Positions 10,879 to 23,277 of a DNA stretch of 64,000 bases are shown piece by piece. The notes beneath the pieces were generated by a model. It saw only the letters and a program-made list of their open reading frames with translations, was not told the origin of the DNA and did not search any database. Origin of the DNA: Phlebiopsis flavidoalba. Its lineage: Eukaryota; Basidiomycota; Agaricomycetes; Polyporales; Phanerochaetaceae. A program made the position numbers and the translations under genes. Location of the stretch: assembly GCA_035772785.1 (NCBI GenBank), contig JAOCPU010000001.1:1302001-1366000 (forward strand), in the 5' to 3' direction. Numbering within the stretch: position 1 is the stretch's first letter; each line of letters starts with the position of its first letter.

Positions 10879-12926
10879 TTGTCCGCTGGTTCACGTCCTG
10901 CCTGCAGACCGACCCTTGTCGACGGCGAAACCTATTGCTCCCCCGTCTTCTCTCTGCCGCGAGCATTGCCGGCTTCACCTTCCATGGGTGCTTGTGACCG
11001 CACGCCTGCACAACTCGCTCGTGCCTGCAAAGATCCCTACGCGTTCCCCAAATACCGTGTGGCATTTCTGAATGGCCTGCCCGAGACTATTGGTACTGAA
11101 CCGGAGACGGCCCAAAGGTGGCCTTTGAGCACGAGGCTCCGCGGCGGACGTGAGCAGCTCGAGTTTCTCGACCTATCCCTGGGAGGACGGCTCGGAGTGG
11201 AGGGTTCCGCCAGTGTAAGAGTATCGAGGGCGGAAATCAGGACAAGTAAAATGTTGGGGCCGCTGAAGCGGTTGTGCTGCACTTGCTGCGAGATAAGCTA
11301 GAAGCTCACTGTCAGTTCCCATATTCAGCAACAACATCCGAGCTATATGCTCGAGTTAATGAAGATGGGTCTCGCAATTCATTATTTATGCTCTGATTAC
11401 CACCACCGTCCCGTCGACAATATACCCATTCCTGCGGGAAAAGAAGGCAACCGAACCGACCACCGACGTGGCACGACCCCAGTGCACACGTGGTCGTTGG
11501 ATTCCTTCAGTCGTTGACCTGTAGAACGATGCCTCGTGCCTCTACGTATGGCCCTGCAAACACTGAAACAGAGATACCATGCATGCTGACAATAGGTGTG
11601 CCCAGCACCAAGCAAGGCTGGCTTTACGTATGCGTATGCCCATAACTCGCACGTACGCCAAATTCCATGAGCTGCAACGCCCACATGCACAGGCTAGACT
11701 CGGTTAGTCGTGTATATATTTCCACGTTTTTTTCCGTACCATGCACCTGCAGCCTGCTAACATTTACAATAGGCGAATACAAAACCCGAAGACAGGACCA
11801 AACACAGAGGTAGACACCCCTGTGATGCGCACATCTGCCTTTCATTTCTCATCCCTAAACTTTCAACAAACTAGTAGCCTATGGGAAAGCACATACCACC
11901 CACTCGGACGACAAGAGATACCTCCCACCCCGGAGACCGGTGCTGACTGAACGAGTTTTTTTTTTTTTTCGCCCAAGAAGCGGCCATAGCTGCCAACGTG
12001 GAGCTCGTTTGACCCTGTTTTTAACACGCGGGCTGAGCTCTCGGTATCTCGTACAACGCTGGGGCGATGGGGCGGATGCCCACTGACGAGAAGATGGGGG
12101 CGCTTTATAACGCGCGAAATCCAGAGATCCAGGTGTCGTACGCACAAGCCCAACGCACGCTAAACAGACGCAACCTGGTGTCTGCCCGGCGTCCACGGGG
12201 CGCGCGGGCAGGCGTGGTCGTCTCGCGTCGCCACGAAACCGAGCGCTGACGGCGTTGCCCTTCTTTCTGCACACACAGTTCCACTGCTCGATGACGACTT
12301 GACGGACACGATCCTGTTTCGTCAAGGAGACGCAGACGCTGCCCCTACGTGTCTGCACATCGCGAACCGCCGCGCCTCTGCGGCGAGCCCGGCTTCCGCT
12401 CGCGCCGCGACGCGCCACGAGGAGGCGGTACATACCGCTGCCGCGAGGTCCTCGGCCAGGACCAGCTCGCGCGCGCCGACCGCTACATCTTCCTCCTAAA
12501 AAAAACCGAGGCGCCGAGCCGGGCCGCCACCCGATCAGGATGCCCCCGCGCGCGACTACCCCGCCACAAGGCCGTCATCGCGCCATGCGCCTGCTGCAGC
12601 GGAAGAGATCAAGAAGGAGGTGCAGGACGCGGAGCTGGGCAAGCCACAACGACGCGATCCGCCGCGCGCTCGAGAAGCTCGTCGCGGGTGGGGACCTCAA
12701 GGCGGGCGAGATTACGGTCATCGAGGACGGCGACGACGAGGTGTTGATCGAGTTTCTCGACTATGGGGGACGATTCAGTACCAGTCTCTGCATGAGCTGC
12801 TCAAGGCCCGAGGCATTGAGCTCATACGAGACGATATCGAAGGCGATGAAGTACCCGAAAGAGCAGGAGAGGGCACCAAAAGGCAGTAGCGAGGACCGTG
12901 AGCATCCTGCGCGAGACGAGTTGTAG
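10879..12926 (+). CDS. YOS9: ER quality-control lectin YOS9/OS-9
   Basis: OS-9/YOS9 binds trimmed N-glycans on misfolded proteins in the ER lumen and delivers them to the HRD ubiquitin ligase for ERAD. Matches in order: DPYAFPKYRVAFLNGLPETI (about 11030-11090), a split GLRGG..EFLD..WEDGSEW (11130-11200), VDNIPIPAGKEGN and TPVHTWSL (11410-11510), MRH-domain pieces KQGWLY and RTYAKFHELQRPH (11610-11690), GEYKT with a shifted EEDPNTE (11765-11810), VEVQ-intron-FHCSMTDTILF (12270-12320), and LCGEPGFRSR followed by YRCREVLGQDQLARADR (12370-12490). A charged tail follows (NHNDAIRRALEKLVAGGDLK). The last codons before TAG at 12924-12926 read ARDEL, an HDEL-like ER-retrieval ending that agrees with a lumenal protein. 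The signal peptide is not certain: a hydrophobic LLPRLLSAASIAGF lies near 10950 without a clean ATG. Several frameshifts are present. Confidence 0.88.
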
Positions 12927-13393
12927 TCCATGGATAATATGCCGCTTTCACACCATCACACCGAACAATTGATTGGAGGGTATATCGCTTTTATTGTGAG
13001 ATGTACGCGTACAATTACACGAGCTCTCTTCTATTCTTATGAGCATGTATTACACAGTGTTTTGAGCCCGCGGGGTGTCGCAAAGCCTTGTCTTGGGAGA
13101 TGAAGGATGAGAAAAGAAAAAGAAAACAGAAAATGCGAGATGAAAGAAAACAAGAAAGATATGATGAGAGAAGGTACGAAACCAAACAAACAGAAACGGT
13201 CCGACGCCACATGGACAATGCAACGGGGAGGCGGAAAGAGAAAACGATAATATTTAGAAGCATAATAGTCTATAACGCAATATGTGTAGGGTAAATAGAA
13301 CGATGCGGCCGTAGCGTGCGTCGAGACACACCAACCCGAGCGTCGTAGTGTAGTTGAAAGCGGTATACGAGAGGAGGCTAAAGCGGACGCACA
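12927..13393. other. 3' intergenic region between convergent YOS9 and HAL kinase
   Basis: No gene. A polypurine stretch (GA/AAG-rich) fills about 13090-13260. It separates two converging stop codons and probably holds both 3' UTRs and polyadenylation signals. Confidence 0.5.
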
Positions 13394-16300
13394 CTAGAAG
13401 AAGCGCTTCTTCGGCGACTTCTCGTCCACGGCGACCTGACATGGCAGTGGTGCGAGGTCGAGCCGGGGCTGCACGCCGCGATGCTCTGGAGCCACGCGTC
13501 GCCCGAGTCCTCGTCCCTCGGGTTGGTCCATATCGTGTACGTCGACACAGGCCGGGATTGTTCTTGTCGTGGCTCTTGCAGCCGCACAGCAGGTCGTTCG
13601 AGCGGCCCTTGCCGTTACAGCAGGTCCGTCAGCGTGAGCACCGCGCCGACGGCTCCACGAAACAATTCATCCGCTGGATGCACGGCCGCGTCTCCCGCGG
13701 CAGCAGCCGGAAGATCGACCTATCCGCGCCCCCCGTGTGGAACGTCGCCACGACGCACGGCTGTCCGCGGCGGGCGCCGCCCGCGGCGTCTCCTTCGCCT
13801 CGTGCAGCAGCTCTTGCGCGACGGCGCGCCCCGCGGCCTTCGGCGGCGCCTCCACCTGCGGCGTCCCTTTGTCCTCGGCGCGGCCGCGCGCAGCCTCGTC
13901 CTCGGCGTAGTCGTGCTCTCTTGCCATGCCCTCGGGCTTCGGCGGGCTCTCGACGGCGGCGGCAGGCGTCTTGGAGAGCATGTTGTGGATCGTCGACGCG
14001 CGGTGGTGCGAGGGGCGCAGCAGCGGGCTCGAGGGGCGTCGCGTGCGGGTCGAGCGCGGGCGAGTGCCGTCGCGGGGAGCGACTCGGTCGAGTTGCCGAC
14101 GGGCGCGCAAACGTGCGCACGGACGGGTCCATTGTCCATCTCGCTCGGCGACTCGGTCGGCTTGAGCGGCACGTCGTCGGGGCGAGAGGAACGTAGGGGA
14201 GCATGGGCGTCGACGCCGAGGCGAGGGTGCGCGCGGGGCGGAAAGTGAGGGAGGATGTCGTTCGACGGCACGGTGAGGCAGGTGTCTGCGGTGCCGGCCG
14301 TGTCCGCCGAGGTCGTGCGTGAGGACACAGCGTACCTTGGTCAGTCGACGACGAAGAGTCGGACGACGTGTATGCCCGAGTCCCCACGGTGAGGGTCGCG
14401 CTCGCGCCTGAGAGGAGCTGGCGAAGCGAGGGTAAAGGAGCCATCATCGACGATGACGCAGTCGACTTTGCGTCCTCCTTGTCCTCCTTTATCCTCGACC
14501 GCGGCCTCCTTGTCGGGCTAGGCGGGACGATCCTCTGAGGGAGGCTTAAGCGGTTTCTATCGACTTCTTCTTTTGGTGGCGGTTTCTCCGACAGTTTGGG
14601 TGCGAGCATAGTACAAGGCCCTAAAGCTATGGTCCTACCTTGGGATCAAGGGGATCGTCCAAGGGAATCGTCTCAGGATCATACACAATGAAAATGATCG
14701 CGACACTCCACACAAGCATCGGTCTTTGCGCGGGTCGTACTCGTCCGTACCTGCAAGATCTCCGCGCAAGGGGGTACGGGTCGCTGCCCACGACGCCGTG
14801 TGGCCATCGTGTTGTGTTTCTTGCCGGGGTAGTGGAACACGGTGGCGGTGCCAAGTCTGAAAATCGATGAGCTTGACGACATCTATTCGTTATTGATCCG
14901 AAGTCATGACGCAGTTGTCCAGCTTCAAGTCGCGGTGCGCGCTGGCCCAATGAATGTCAGATACTCGACCCCGTCACAGATTCTGGACTGGCGGAACACA
15001 CAGTAGATCTCTGGGCGCGTCATCTTATCCGGGACATTACTACGCTGAACAGGTCGTAACGGACCGTCGTTATGCACATGACATGCGGCACGGTTTAGCA
15101 GTGCTCGGCTAGCACACACAAGAAACTTTTAATAAAACCTAGAACAAAACGTACCACCGCACTCGTCGAAATGGCCATGATCGCTGACAGAGGTCAGCGA
15201 CGGTACTCGGTGCTGTTCCTTGTGCCTCTCCAAGGGTGGCTGCCCACACACAGAACTCGGCTCGGTGACCTTCTTCCTGTGTACTCCGCTTCTCAACGCT
15301 CTCGCAGCCTTGCCATCTTCGTGGCTACAGCTCCATCGGTTGCCGCATACCCAGGGGGGTTCTATCTGACTCAGCCGTAAACTGAACTTCCTTCACCGCA
15401 ATAGACCCGGGCCTCCGTGCTTACGTCGACGCCCCTAATCAACCGCACCGGTTGCCGGACCGCCCCACTTCCCAACACCGTCGTCCCCACTTTCCGTACT
15501 TCTTCGGTCAGATGCACCCTGCGTGGGCACTCCGAGGATCGACGGGCACGGTCAGCGACGGGCCTCTTACCGGGCGAGCGGGCGCTTATCACGGGTCTTC
15601 TGACCTCGCGGTCGGCGTGCTCTCGCGCTGGACGAAGACTCGATCGTGCGTGGCGCGTGAGCGAGAGGCCTTAGTGCTGGCCGTGTTGACGGACGCGCTC
15701 GGAGAGGGTCTTGCGCCAACAAGTCGCGTCTTAGCGTGGTGCCCTTATCGCGCTCTCCTCGGCCTGAGCAGTACCACGCAAATCGGTGCTCGGCATGGCT
15801 GATGCTGCTGCCTTGCCGCTGCCGCCCTCGGCGGGCGTCGCCACACCCGAGCACATGCACTCTCGACCGCTGCTACATGCTCTGCGCATCTGACAACGAG
15901 ACTGCTCTGGTCAAAGGTGCTGCACGGCGTGTCTCTGATGTTGGCGTGCCGCTTCTGCGGGGGTGATGGCAGCCAGGCAGAAGGCGGCGGTGGCGAAGTT
16001 GATGGGGAGTGATGAGTGGGGCGGAATGTGCTGCGTTGAGGAACCGCTTGAGGTCCTGCAGAGGGCACCGTCCTTGTGGTTGTGCGCTCTTGATAGTCGA
16101 GCTGCTGGGGCACTCGTGAAACCAGGATGCCGAGCCCTCGTGCTGTGCTGCTGCTGCATTCCATGGCGAGGCACTTGGACGTCGACGCGGGCAGGACTGT
16201 GGGAAGTGAATCCGAGTTCTTTGCGCGCGGGAGTGCCGACGGGGCTGCTGCACTCATCGCGGGGGCGTTGCTGGTGAAGAGGCAAAATGACCTGGCTGGG

Positions 16301-16881
16301 CCTGCGCGAGGAGCGGAGGAGAAGGGATAGCGCGAACTCGGCACTGCCAGGCCGGTAGAGGGCCACCCTCGAGTGGATGGCGGCTGTTCGAGCTCGGGGT
16401 TGCTGGATGGCGCAGAAGTGCGGGAGGGCGCGGAGACCGTCGACCGGGGAGCGCTGAGAGCCGAAGCTCTTGGATAAGGGCGTCTGGTTGGTTGAGGAGC
16501 CTGTGCAAGTCCATTCGAGCAGTGTGGCCGACGGGTGGAATTGCGGGTTATAAGATGGAATTAGGAGAGGCGATGGAGTGTGAATATGAGACGCATAAGT
16601 GAACGGTAGGCGGGTGTACTGACCTGCTCCTGCTGCTGCGGTGGTATGCTATCAGACGTGTACGAGAAGTGCTCCGGATCGAGCTGTGGACGGTCGGCGT
16701 CGGCTGGGGCGTCGAGGCCAGGCGACGGGGGACTGCAGCGATATTGACGGGGCACAGCACGACTGGAGGGCGAGGGCGGGCTGGTGAGAAGGTGCCCGAG
16801 GAGGGGGAGAGGTGAGAGCAGGGCATCGATATGGCGGGACGGTGATGGGCAGGGGCCTGCATGGGCGCGCAGACAAAACAT
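13394..16881 (-). CDS. HAL/NPR1-family Ser/Thr protein kinase
   Basis: Fungal HAL4/HAL5/NPR1-type kinases control nutrient and ion transporters. In minus-strand order: a Ser/Pro-rich N-terminus (PEHFSYTSDSIPPQQQ near 16640); DLKRFLN near 16040, a family signature before the kinase domain; the glycine loop LGSGA..TVRLIRG (15430-15480); AVKE (about 15400); EYTKKVTAEFCVG with shifts (about 15260); EYLHxxxxxHRDLKLDN (14910-14960); LIDFGTATVFHYPGKKH (14820-14875); GVVGSDPY and KTDxWSVAIIF (14690-14790). After DPK a roughly 900-bp low-complexity insert precedes FRLLPRETRPCI (13720), as expected for the family, and the C-lobe ends AVDEKSPKKRFF with stop TAG at 13396-13394. The start at 16881 (in ACCATG context, behind a CT-rich minus-strand tract) is a guess. 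Several frameshifts occur, and the big open frames on both strands over 13.4-14.6 kb are mostly the GC-rich insert. Confidence 0.88.
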
Positions 16882-17060
16882 GGTGAGTGTCGAGGGGGGG
16901 ACGACGGCGAGGGGGTGTCTACCGACGAGCGGGAGAGGTGATGGGGCAACATCGGGAGAAGAAGGAGGAGAGCAGGCGACCCCTCTTGTGAATGGGAGGT
17001 AATAAGCACTGGAGCGTAAGCGAAGGAGGAGGGGACCGGCAGGGCTCAGCAAGATTCCAG
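16882..17060 (-). promoter_or_regulatory. CT-rich promoter region of the HAL kinase
   Basis: The plus strand is strongly G/A-rich here, so the coding (minus) strand is CT-rich right upstream of the presumed start, the usual look of basidiomycete core promoters. No TATA box is seen. Confidence 0.4.
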
Positions 17061-19549
17061 ATCTGGGGGGGACATTTTTTTTCCACTTGCACCCGATCCC
17101 AAGACCACTCCGCCCCCGCCCCCATTTCGCCCATGCCCCCGAGTCCCCGGCACGAATTTGCAGCCCATTTTTTTCTCCAGACGCCCGAGTCTATCCTTGG
17201 CCACCCAGCCGTGTCTCTCGCAGCCCCGCCAATCGTGCGAGCTCATCCTGGCCCCCGCTGGCTGCCCAGCATCTGCTAGCATAGAACCACTGCACCTGCC
17301 AGCACATCGACCGCGGCAGCCAATCGGCGGGCGGCCCACATGGCGACTCACCCGACCCCCGGATAAGCCCTCCGGCGTTCCAGCCGCCCGTGCCGAGCCA
17401 ATCGCGCGGGGCGCCAGGACCCCGCACCCACCCACGCGCGGGAGATCATTTGCTCCAATATTGCATGATATCACTCCGGCACCAGTCTTCCCACGCTCGA
17501 CTCTTTCGTCCGAACGCCATCCCGACGCGTCCGCGCGCGCGACCGCCAGCGCAAACACCGCGGCGTCGCGCGGCCGTGTGCACCGTGCGACGGCCCGTGA
17601 TGGCCCCTCTTGCCAGCAGCAGCGCCACCTCCGAGTAGACACGAACTCTACCATGTAGCGACCATGTATTTCTGACTCGCCAGCCAATCGACTGTGCCGT
17701 ATGCTTAACTGCAGTCTCGACCGTTCCTCGTCTGTCTCTCCGAACAGGGGTGCCTAGCTCGCCCTGCCGGGGTGTACAGTAGCAGCAAGCTTTCTCTACG
17801 ACCGTCCAACTTCCGTCCGATGCAGCCTGGGGCATCGCTCTGTCACACACGATCCCACAGGCTGACGACCCGCCCGCACAGCATTTACTGTCACCAACGT
17901 CCGAGGACGTCGTCCGCTGATGGCGACCAACAGACTGTCGCGCGCGCGCCCGACCAATCACATTGTCCCGCCTGGACGCAATGGCTCTGAAATTCCGCCC
18001 CGCCGGCGCCTGCACCGCGCGTGATCGCTACCCGGCGTCGGAAGCATCATGACTATATACATGCACAGAAGAGTTTTGCGCGCAGGAAAAGCAAGACACG
18101 ACCCCGGCCTATCTCGTCGCACGCATACGCACACGCCCAATACGGCAGCTGCACCAAGTCAGCAAAAAGCCTGTCGCGTTCTGCAGCAGGACAGTCCCAC
18201 GCAGCGCGCGCGCGAAAACGCCCAGCGCACCGCACAAAGCCCGGCGCGCGTCTTTGTCTTTTATACCCCCTCCTGTACGTGCAGGATGACGACGACACCA
18301 ACAGCTCTCTCGATTCCACCCAGCCATCCGCACAGACCCCCACCAATCGCCACCGCGCACAGCTCGCAGAGAGCCTTACGTAAAGCCAACCCGCCAATGC
18401 AGCACCGATCGCCGCCGGTGCTCCTCCCTGCTCCTCACCAAACGCGTCGCGTCTCGCGCAAAACACCCTCACCCCGACGCGACCTGCATCTCGGGCAACC
18501 TACCGCAGGGAGTCGGGCGGGGGCGGGCGCAGGCGCACCGCCTCGCGCATTGCACCGGCACGGGAGCACAAGCGCACCGCACGGGGCTTCCGCGCTCCGA
18601 CGTGTAAATTGACCGTAAATGCGCTCCGCTGCCTCCTCTACTCTACTCTCGTCCAGTTGCTCTCCTACTGCTTGCGTTGCACCGGCTCACATGGCTTAGT
18701 CGCCTCAGTCGCAATAGGGCAGGCAAGACCACGATTAGGGCGGCGGGCGTGGGGATCCGCGCGCTGCGCACGTCCCACGCCGTCGCGCGGACGCACGGGT
18801 GGGTACGCGCCATCTGTGCATGTATCTATGCTGCCCCTACTGACACTACGCCTCGTCGTCTCGCCATTTTTCGTGCAAAGGATCAATCGAAGGACGACGC
18901 CGCGCGCCCATTGGCCGTGCGCCACCAGACCGGGTGTCTATTCGCAACGGACTTCGCACGCAGAGGCGAATATACGGTCTCGGTCAAGCGTCCAGTGTTC
19001 GAGGGCCCAGCTCGCAGGCGACTTTCGCGTCTAATACCCAGGACCGCGATTAATTGGGCTGCGCGTTTGGTCCGCAGCACCCGCGGCTGGCGCAGCGCTG
19101 CGTCCTTCTACTACTGTACTTCCCGGCACAAAGGCCAAAGCACGCGGGCTTGGGTCGTTCAATCAGAGTGGAATAGGCTGGGGGCAAGAAATCGCTAGAG
19201 GAAATCGCGATGTTTAATCAGGCGTGGCGTGCGTCCCGAGGCCAAGTGCACGCCGCTCGAGGCTTCCGTGCGCCGCCAAGAGCGCATCAGGCGAGCTTCT
19301 CCCGGTGGTGTGGGTTTCCTTCAAGGGGCGCAGGCAAAGCGGCCCCCGAGCGCCGTCGCGACCTGTGTTTGTCTCGCGTCGTCGTCCCCGAGATCTGCAC
19401 TGCTTACGAGAGGCTGGCGGCGATCCAGCATCGCACGTCCAACACGGCGAGTTTCAATCGACGCCACACACTCAAAAAAAACCAGCGGGATCTGCGCCTC
19501 GGGAAGGGGGCCTCGCCACGGAAAACCACTCGACGTACTAATTTTGCAG
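17061..19549. other. GC-rich stretch without recognised gene, with several CCAAT boxes
   Basis: No protein family was recognised in any frame. CCAAT pentamers, mostly as CCAATC, occur on the plus strand near 17318, 17398, 17682, 17952 and 18343, a spacing consistent with HAP/NF-Y-type promoter elements. A 173-codon plus frame (18677-19198) is the longest open one but is Arg/Ala-rich, as expected from GC-rich non-coding DNA. The 3' part of the unidentified minus-strand candidate that starts at 20258 could also extend in here. Confidence 0.3.
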
Positions 19550-20258
19550 CGAGATGAACGAACGTGGGCGACCGCCCCTCGGCACAGCGTTTGGGCCACA
19601 ACTCTTGGGCCACTGCCTCTGTGCACGACACACGCAACTTTGGCCCGGGCGCGCGACGCGCTCCCACGCTGATCTACACCCCCGCCGCGTCGAGCTTACG
19701 CGCGAATATGGCGACCCCCCCCTTCGCACGGCGCGCCCCGCCGCAGCACGTGCACGCGGGCTTTCCTTCACGCTCACAACAGAGGCCCATTCTGGTCTTT
19801 CAATTGTCCAGTTTTGCAGGATTCAGGATGGACGGGTTCGGTGGGTCGTCCCCTCTGGGCGAGAGAGGCTCCAATGACGCGGGGCGCTCCGAGGGCGCCC
19901 GCCAGCCAGCCACGAGAACGTCGACGCCACTGGGTCGCGAATCCGATGGGATATCAGAGTCTTCCTAATTGTGGCCGTTGCGCACGGTATCTGTGCAGCG
20001 CAAGGGTTCGTAGCAGTGGGCCTGCAAGTAGTCTGCAGCTTAATGTGTTCGCCGGCACCGCTTTGCAGTGCGTCGGCGTGCGTTCTCGAACGGCGGCGTC
20101 GACCGAGGTCATAGGAAGCCCAGCCGCCCCGCGCCGTCGTCATACGGAAGCCTCGACATGGGTGGGACAGCAGGGACTTCCGTGGGCGTGGGCCGCACCG
20201 AGTCCGCCGGGGAGGCGTACGTCTGCTGATGGTCGACGGGCGCGATAGAGGTGTTCAT
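19550..20258 (-). CDS. Unidentified minus-strand candidate gene, 5' part
   Basis: A minus-strand ATG at 20258 opens MNTSIAPVDHQQTYASPADS and continues with a Pro/Ser-rich peptide typical of N-termini of fungal regulators. Further minus pieces (for example DIPSDSRPSGVDVLVAGWRA near 19900) are also compositionally plausible. No domain is recognised. The upstream plus-strand CT-rich sequence is oriented for a gene going the other way, which argues against this one. Low confidence. Confidence 0.22.
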
Positions 20259-20299
20259 ATACACAATGCCACCAGCTGCCCTCCGAGCCACTGCGCGTC

Positions 20300-20723
20300 C
20301 GTGCCATCACGGGCAGCGCACACGCTATTCTTCCCTGCCCGCCGCGACCTCGCACCCACACACACTGACGTCGTCCGCACCGCACACCACACACACCAAT
20401 CCCTCCGAGTGTGTCTCCCTTTCCTGCACCCTTGGAAGCTCTCGGCATACCCCACCTAAAGGGACGCCCGCACCCCCCTTTTTCGGGTTCCATCGCCACG
20501 CCCGCCTCCCCACCCCATTATAAAAGCACACCGCAGATCGCGCTCGCTCTTCGCGACTGACCCTTCACAAACACCACAGTCACGGGGGCGCCCCTGCCCT
20601 TTCCCCTTCCCCTTCTCCGCTCCCCTGGTCCGTCGCCCCCCTGCCCGTTCCGGGCTCGCACCCTACCGACCCACCACACCGGAACGGCGCGCAGTGTCCG
20701 GGGTCCCCCCTTTTCTATTCGGA
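20300..20723 (+). promoter_or_regulatory. CT-rich promoter with TATA box and CCAAT box
   Basis: The plus strand has a CCAATCC at about 20396, a TATAAAAG at 20519-20526, then a long C/T-rich leader (20560-20650) and an ATG at 20724. This is a textbook order for a strongly expressed fungal gene reading rightwards, yet no recognised protein follows. Confidence 0.5.
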
Positions 20724-21250
20724 ATGGCATTTGCTGGCCCGAATGCGGGCAGCGCAGGAGGCGCCTGCTCGGAGCGGCAGCTAGAGTTTTTTAACTGTCT
20801 GCGTCCGTGCGATACTTCATGATCAGGGACCGTTCTGGCGCGGTGAGGTGCGTTCCACCGCGGCGTCTCTGTTAAACTGAGTGTGTTTTTATTTGGCGAG
20901 TGCTTCGGTGGGTGCGTGGGCGGTTTGAGGTGCTGACTGCCACCCCGCCGGGGCTGCCTCTAACGGTGCTGGCCGGCGGGGGTGCCAACGACGACTTCGG
21001 AGCCAGCGCCTACCTGGGTTGGGTGTGCCGCCGCCGAATATGTGGTGGACCCGAGACTGGTCTCGCAAGGGATGGCCCGTCAAACGCGTCCAATCCGCCA
21101 CCGCCCAAGATAGTAGCACCGGGCTCGCCTCATCGACGCAGTCTCCCAATTCGATATGTCTTTTGTCTTTGTGTTATCCTGGCGCATCCACCGGGCATAC
21201 CGAGCAGACGGGCACCATCCGTAGCATGCGTCGGCGTCGGCGTTTCTGAA
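20724..21250 (+). CDS. Unidentified candidate behind the TATA promoter
   Basis: The ATG at 20724 opens MAFAGPNAGSAGGACSERQL and stays open for about 33 codons. A possible intron starts at GTGAGG (about 20841). Farther on, an open plus frame includes RFEVLTATPPGLPLTVLAGG (about 20920-20980). No family is recognised, and the minus strand is comparably open. The call rests on the promoter context more than on the protein. Confidence 0.22.
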
Positions 21251-23277
21251 CGTCGGCGGCCGGTTAACTGCAGCCGGAACACGGTGCGTACGACTGCGAA
21301 ATGTGTGTGCATCTCCCTACCACGCGAGGTAAACTTCAGCACAGACGTGTGCGCTCTGATCATGATGATTTCTGATGTGTCCCGCTGTGCGTATACGGTC
21401 CGTTGCGTGCAGGGCAGCGAGAGAACCTGAGCTGCCTAAGGTCGGACATGACGCACCCCGTCCTCGCTTCGGCACAGCGCGTCGCAAGCCACCCACGGCC
21501 AGTCGTGGCGTGAATCTACGCCCCCGGATTATGTACAGAGCTCGCTGGAGCTCGTTTGGAGTTTACACTCACCGCGACAGCTGGGCCATAGAGTAGAGCG
21601 TAGAAGGCCACAGAAGCCCCCCGCGAGGCCTCGCACGCCAGATAAATGGGCCATCACAGGCACATCTATCAGATGCCTCTGCGTGCTCCTCGCGCAGGCG
21701 CGCACGGGGGACGCAACCGCACGGCGGCGCGCTGTGGGCAGCCTGCGTGCGTCGGCTAGGGCTGATCGCCCCTCCATGCGCTTCTGTGGCTTTTCTGTGA
21801 CAATGTGTCTCGCAGCACGGACAAAAGGGGTCCAGGCAGGGACCAACTGGCTACGGGAAGAGCGTGCACCTCTCCGCCCGCTGCATGCCCCTTCTGCCCA
21901 CCGAGTAGCCCCAAGCAGGGCACGCGGGGCGCGCGGAGGCGCTTTGACTAATTGCGCGTTAGGCGTGACGACGCAAAGCACCCGCCTTTCGATTGCCGTA
22001 CGTTACATCGGTACGCGCCCGTAAGCACGCCCGCTGACGTACCAGTCCCCCTCCCCCCCCCCCCCCTTTGGTGCCACCTCCGTCGCACATATTGTTTGGG
22101 GGTGTGTTGTACATTACCCCCCAGACACATGAGTACTAGCTTAACGCTTAACAGACACGAGACCCAAATACAACTTTCGCGCACGCATCATGGCGCCTAT
22201 TCCCGCGCGCGCTCCGGAGCTCGCAGCAGCCGCGTGGCACGACCGCGAGATGTCGACCGAATTGCGCAGTGGGATGCCCATCCAGCCCGGCCGTCCGTGC
22301 CGTTTGCAACGGGCTGGTCCGAGCGGCGCCTAGAGAACGGACACCGGAATATGCGTGATGCATGTGATGTGCGCGTGGGCGCGGGCGTTCCGGCGAGCGA
22401 ATGCAGGCGGGACCAACACGGCAACGGGTGCTGTAGCAGATAATGGTGTGGTGTTCCGATGGGGGGCACGTTCCTTGAGGCCCCTATAGATAAGACGTCG
22501 TCGAGAACTGTCAGCGAAGGAGGAATGAAGGAGTCGCGCACAGAGGGGTGTCGAGCACTACACACGCCAGTGCTTTGCATCATCTGGGCGGGGCACGCGC
22601 CTCGCACGGGCGGAGGACATAACACCCGACTGACGTCCAAGCGACCGCGGTGCGCGTAGGGGCGTGGCGTGCGCATGCTCAAGCTCCGGGGTAAGTGGCA
22701 CGGTGATCCGGCCCACGAATCCGCCCACACAACGCGTGCTCAATTCCCTCAGTCCGCCCCCGCAACCATCACCGTAGAAAAACACGACCCCGTGGGGCGC
22801 AGCGCACCCCGCCGTGCGCGCATCAAGGCCGTGCCCGTGCACTTGCAAAGCGCAAGAAGCACAAAGCAGGCGGATGTATGCGCCAGTGGCAAGTGGGTGT
22901 ATGCGCGTGACCGCGGCGACACCGACGATGCGAACGTAAGGCCCTCGGCGCGTCGGCCCCACGGAAAACCTTGAGGTGTCCGAGATCTAGGACGACGCCG
23001 CCGCTGCTATCTTTTGGCATTTTGAATGCAACGGCGAGGCTGCGATGGTGCGCAGGACCACCCATCGTCGTGGTGTCGATATACTCCGAGGCAACTGTAT
23101 TGGCAAGCGACGGCCCACTCGCACCGTGCTGCGGTGCCGGCACATTTCCCCTCTCGAATTGGGCGCAAAATTGGCGCATAAAACGACTGGCCGCGCCGCG
23201 CGCGCTTTCGCACGCAAAACAGCACGCACGCCTCGCGGGAGCGGCGCTGCGAGAACTGTTTTCGCAGACCGAGGTCA
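21251..23277. other. GC-rich stretch without recognised gene
   Basis: Both strands were read and no family motif was found. A CT/C-rich tract with a C run lies at about 22045-22068. Open frames are short or Arg/Ala-rich shadows. Confidence 0.3.

Noticed and set aside
13629..14609. 326-codon minus frame treated as an independent protein
   Set aside because: It is part of the HAL kinase gene; only its two ends carry kinase motifs, and the middle switches frame.
20258..20530. Plus-strand TATA box as promoter of the minus-strand candidate at 20258
   Set aside because: TATAAAAG and the CT-rich leader are oriented rightwards, away from that candidate.
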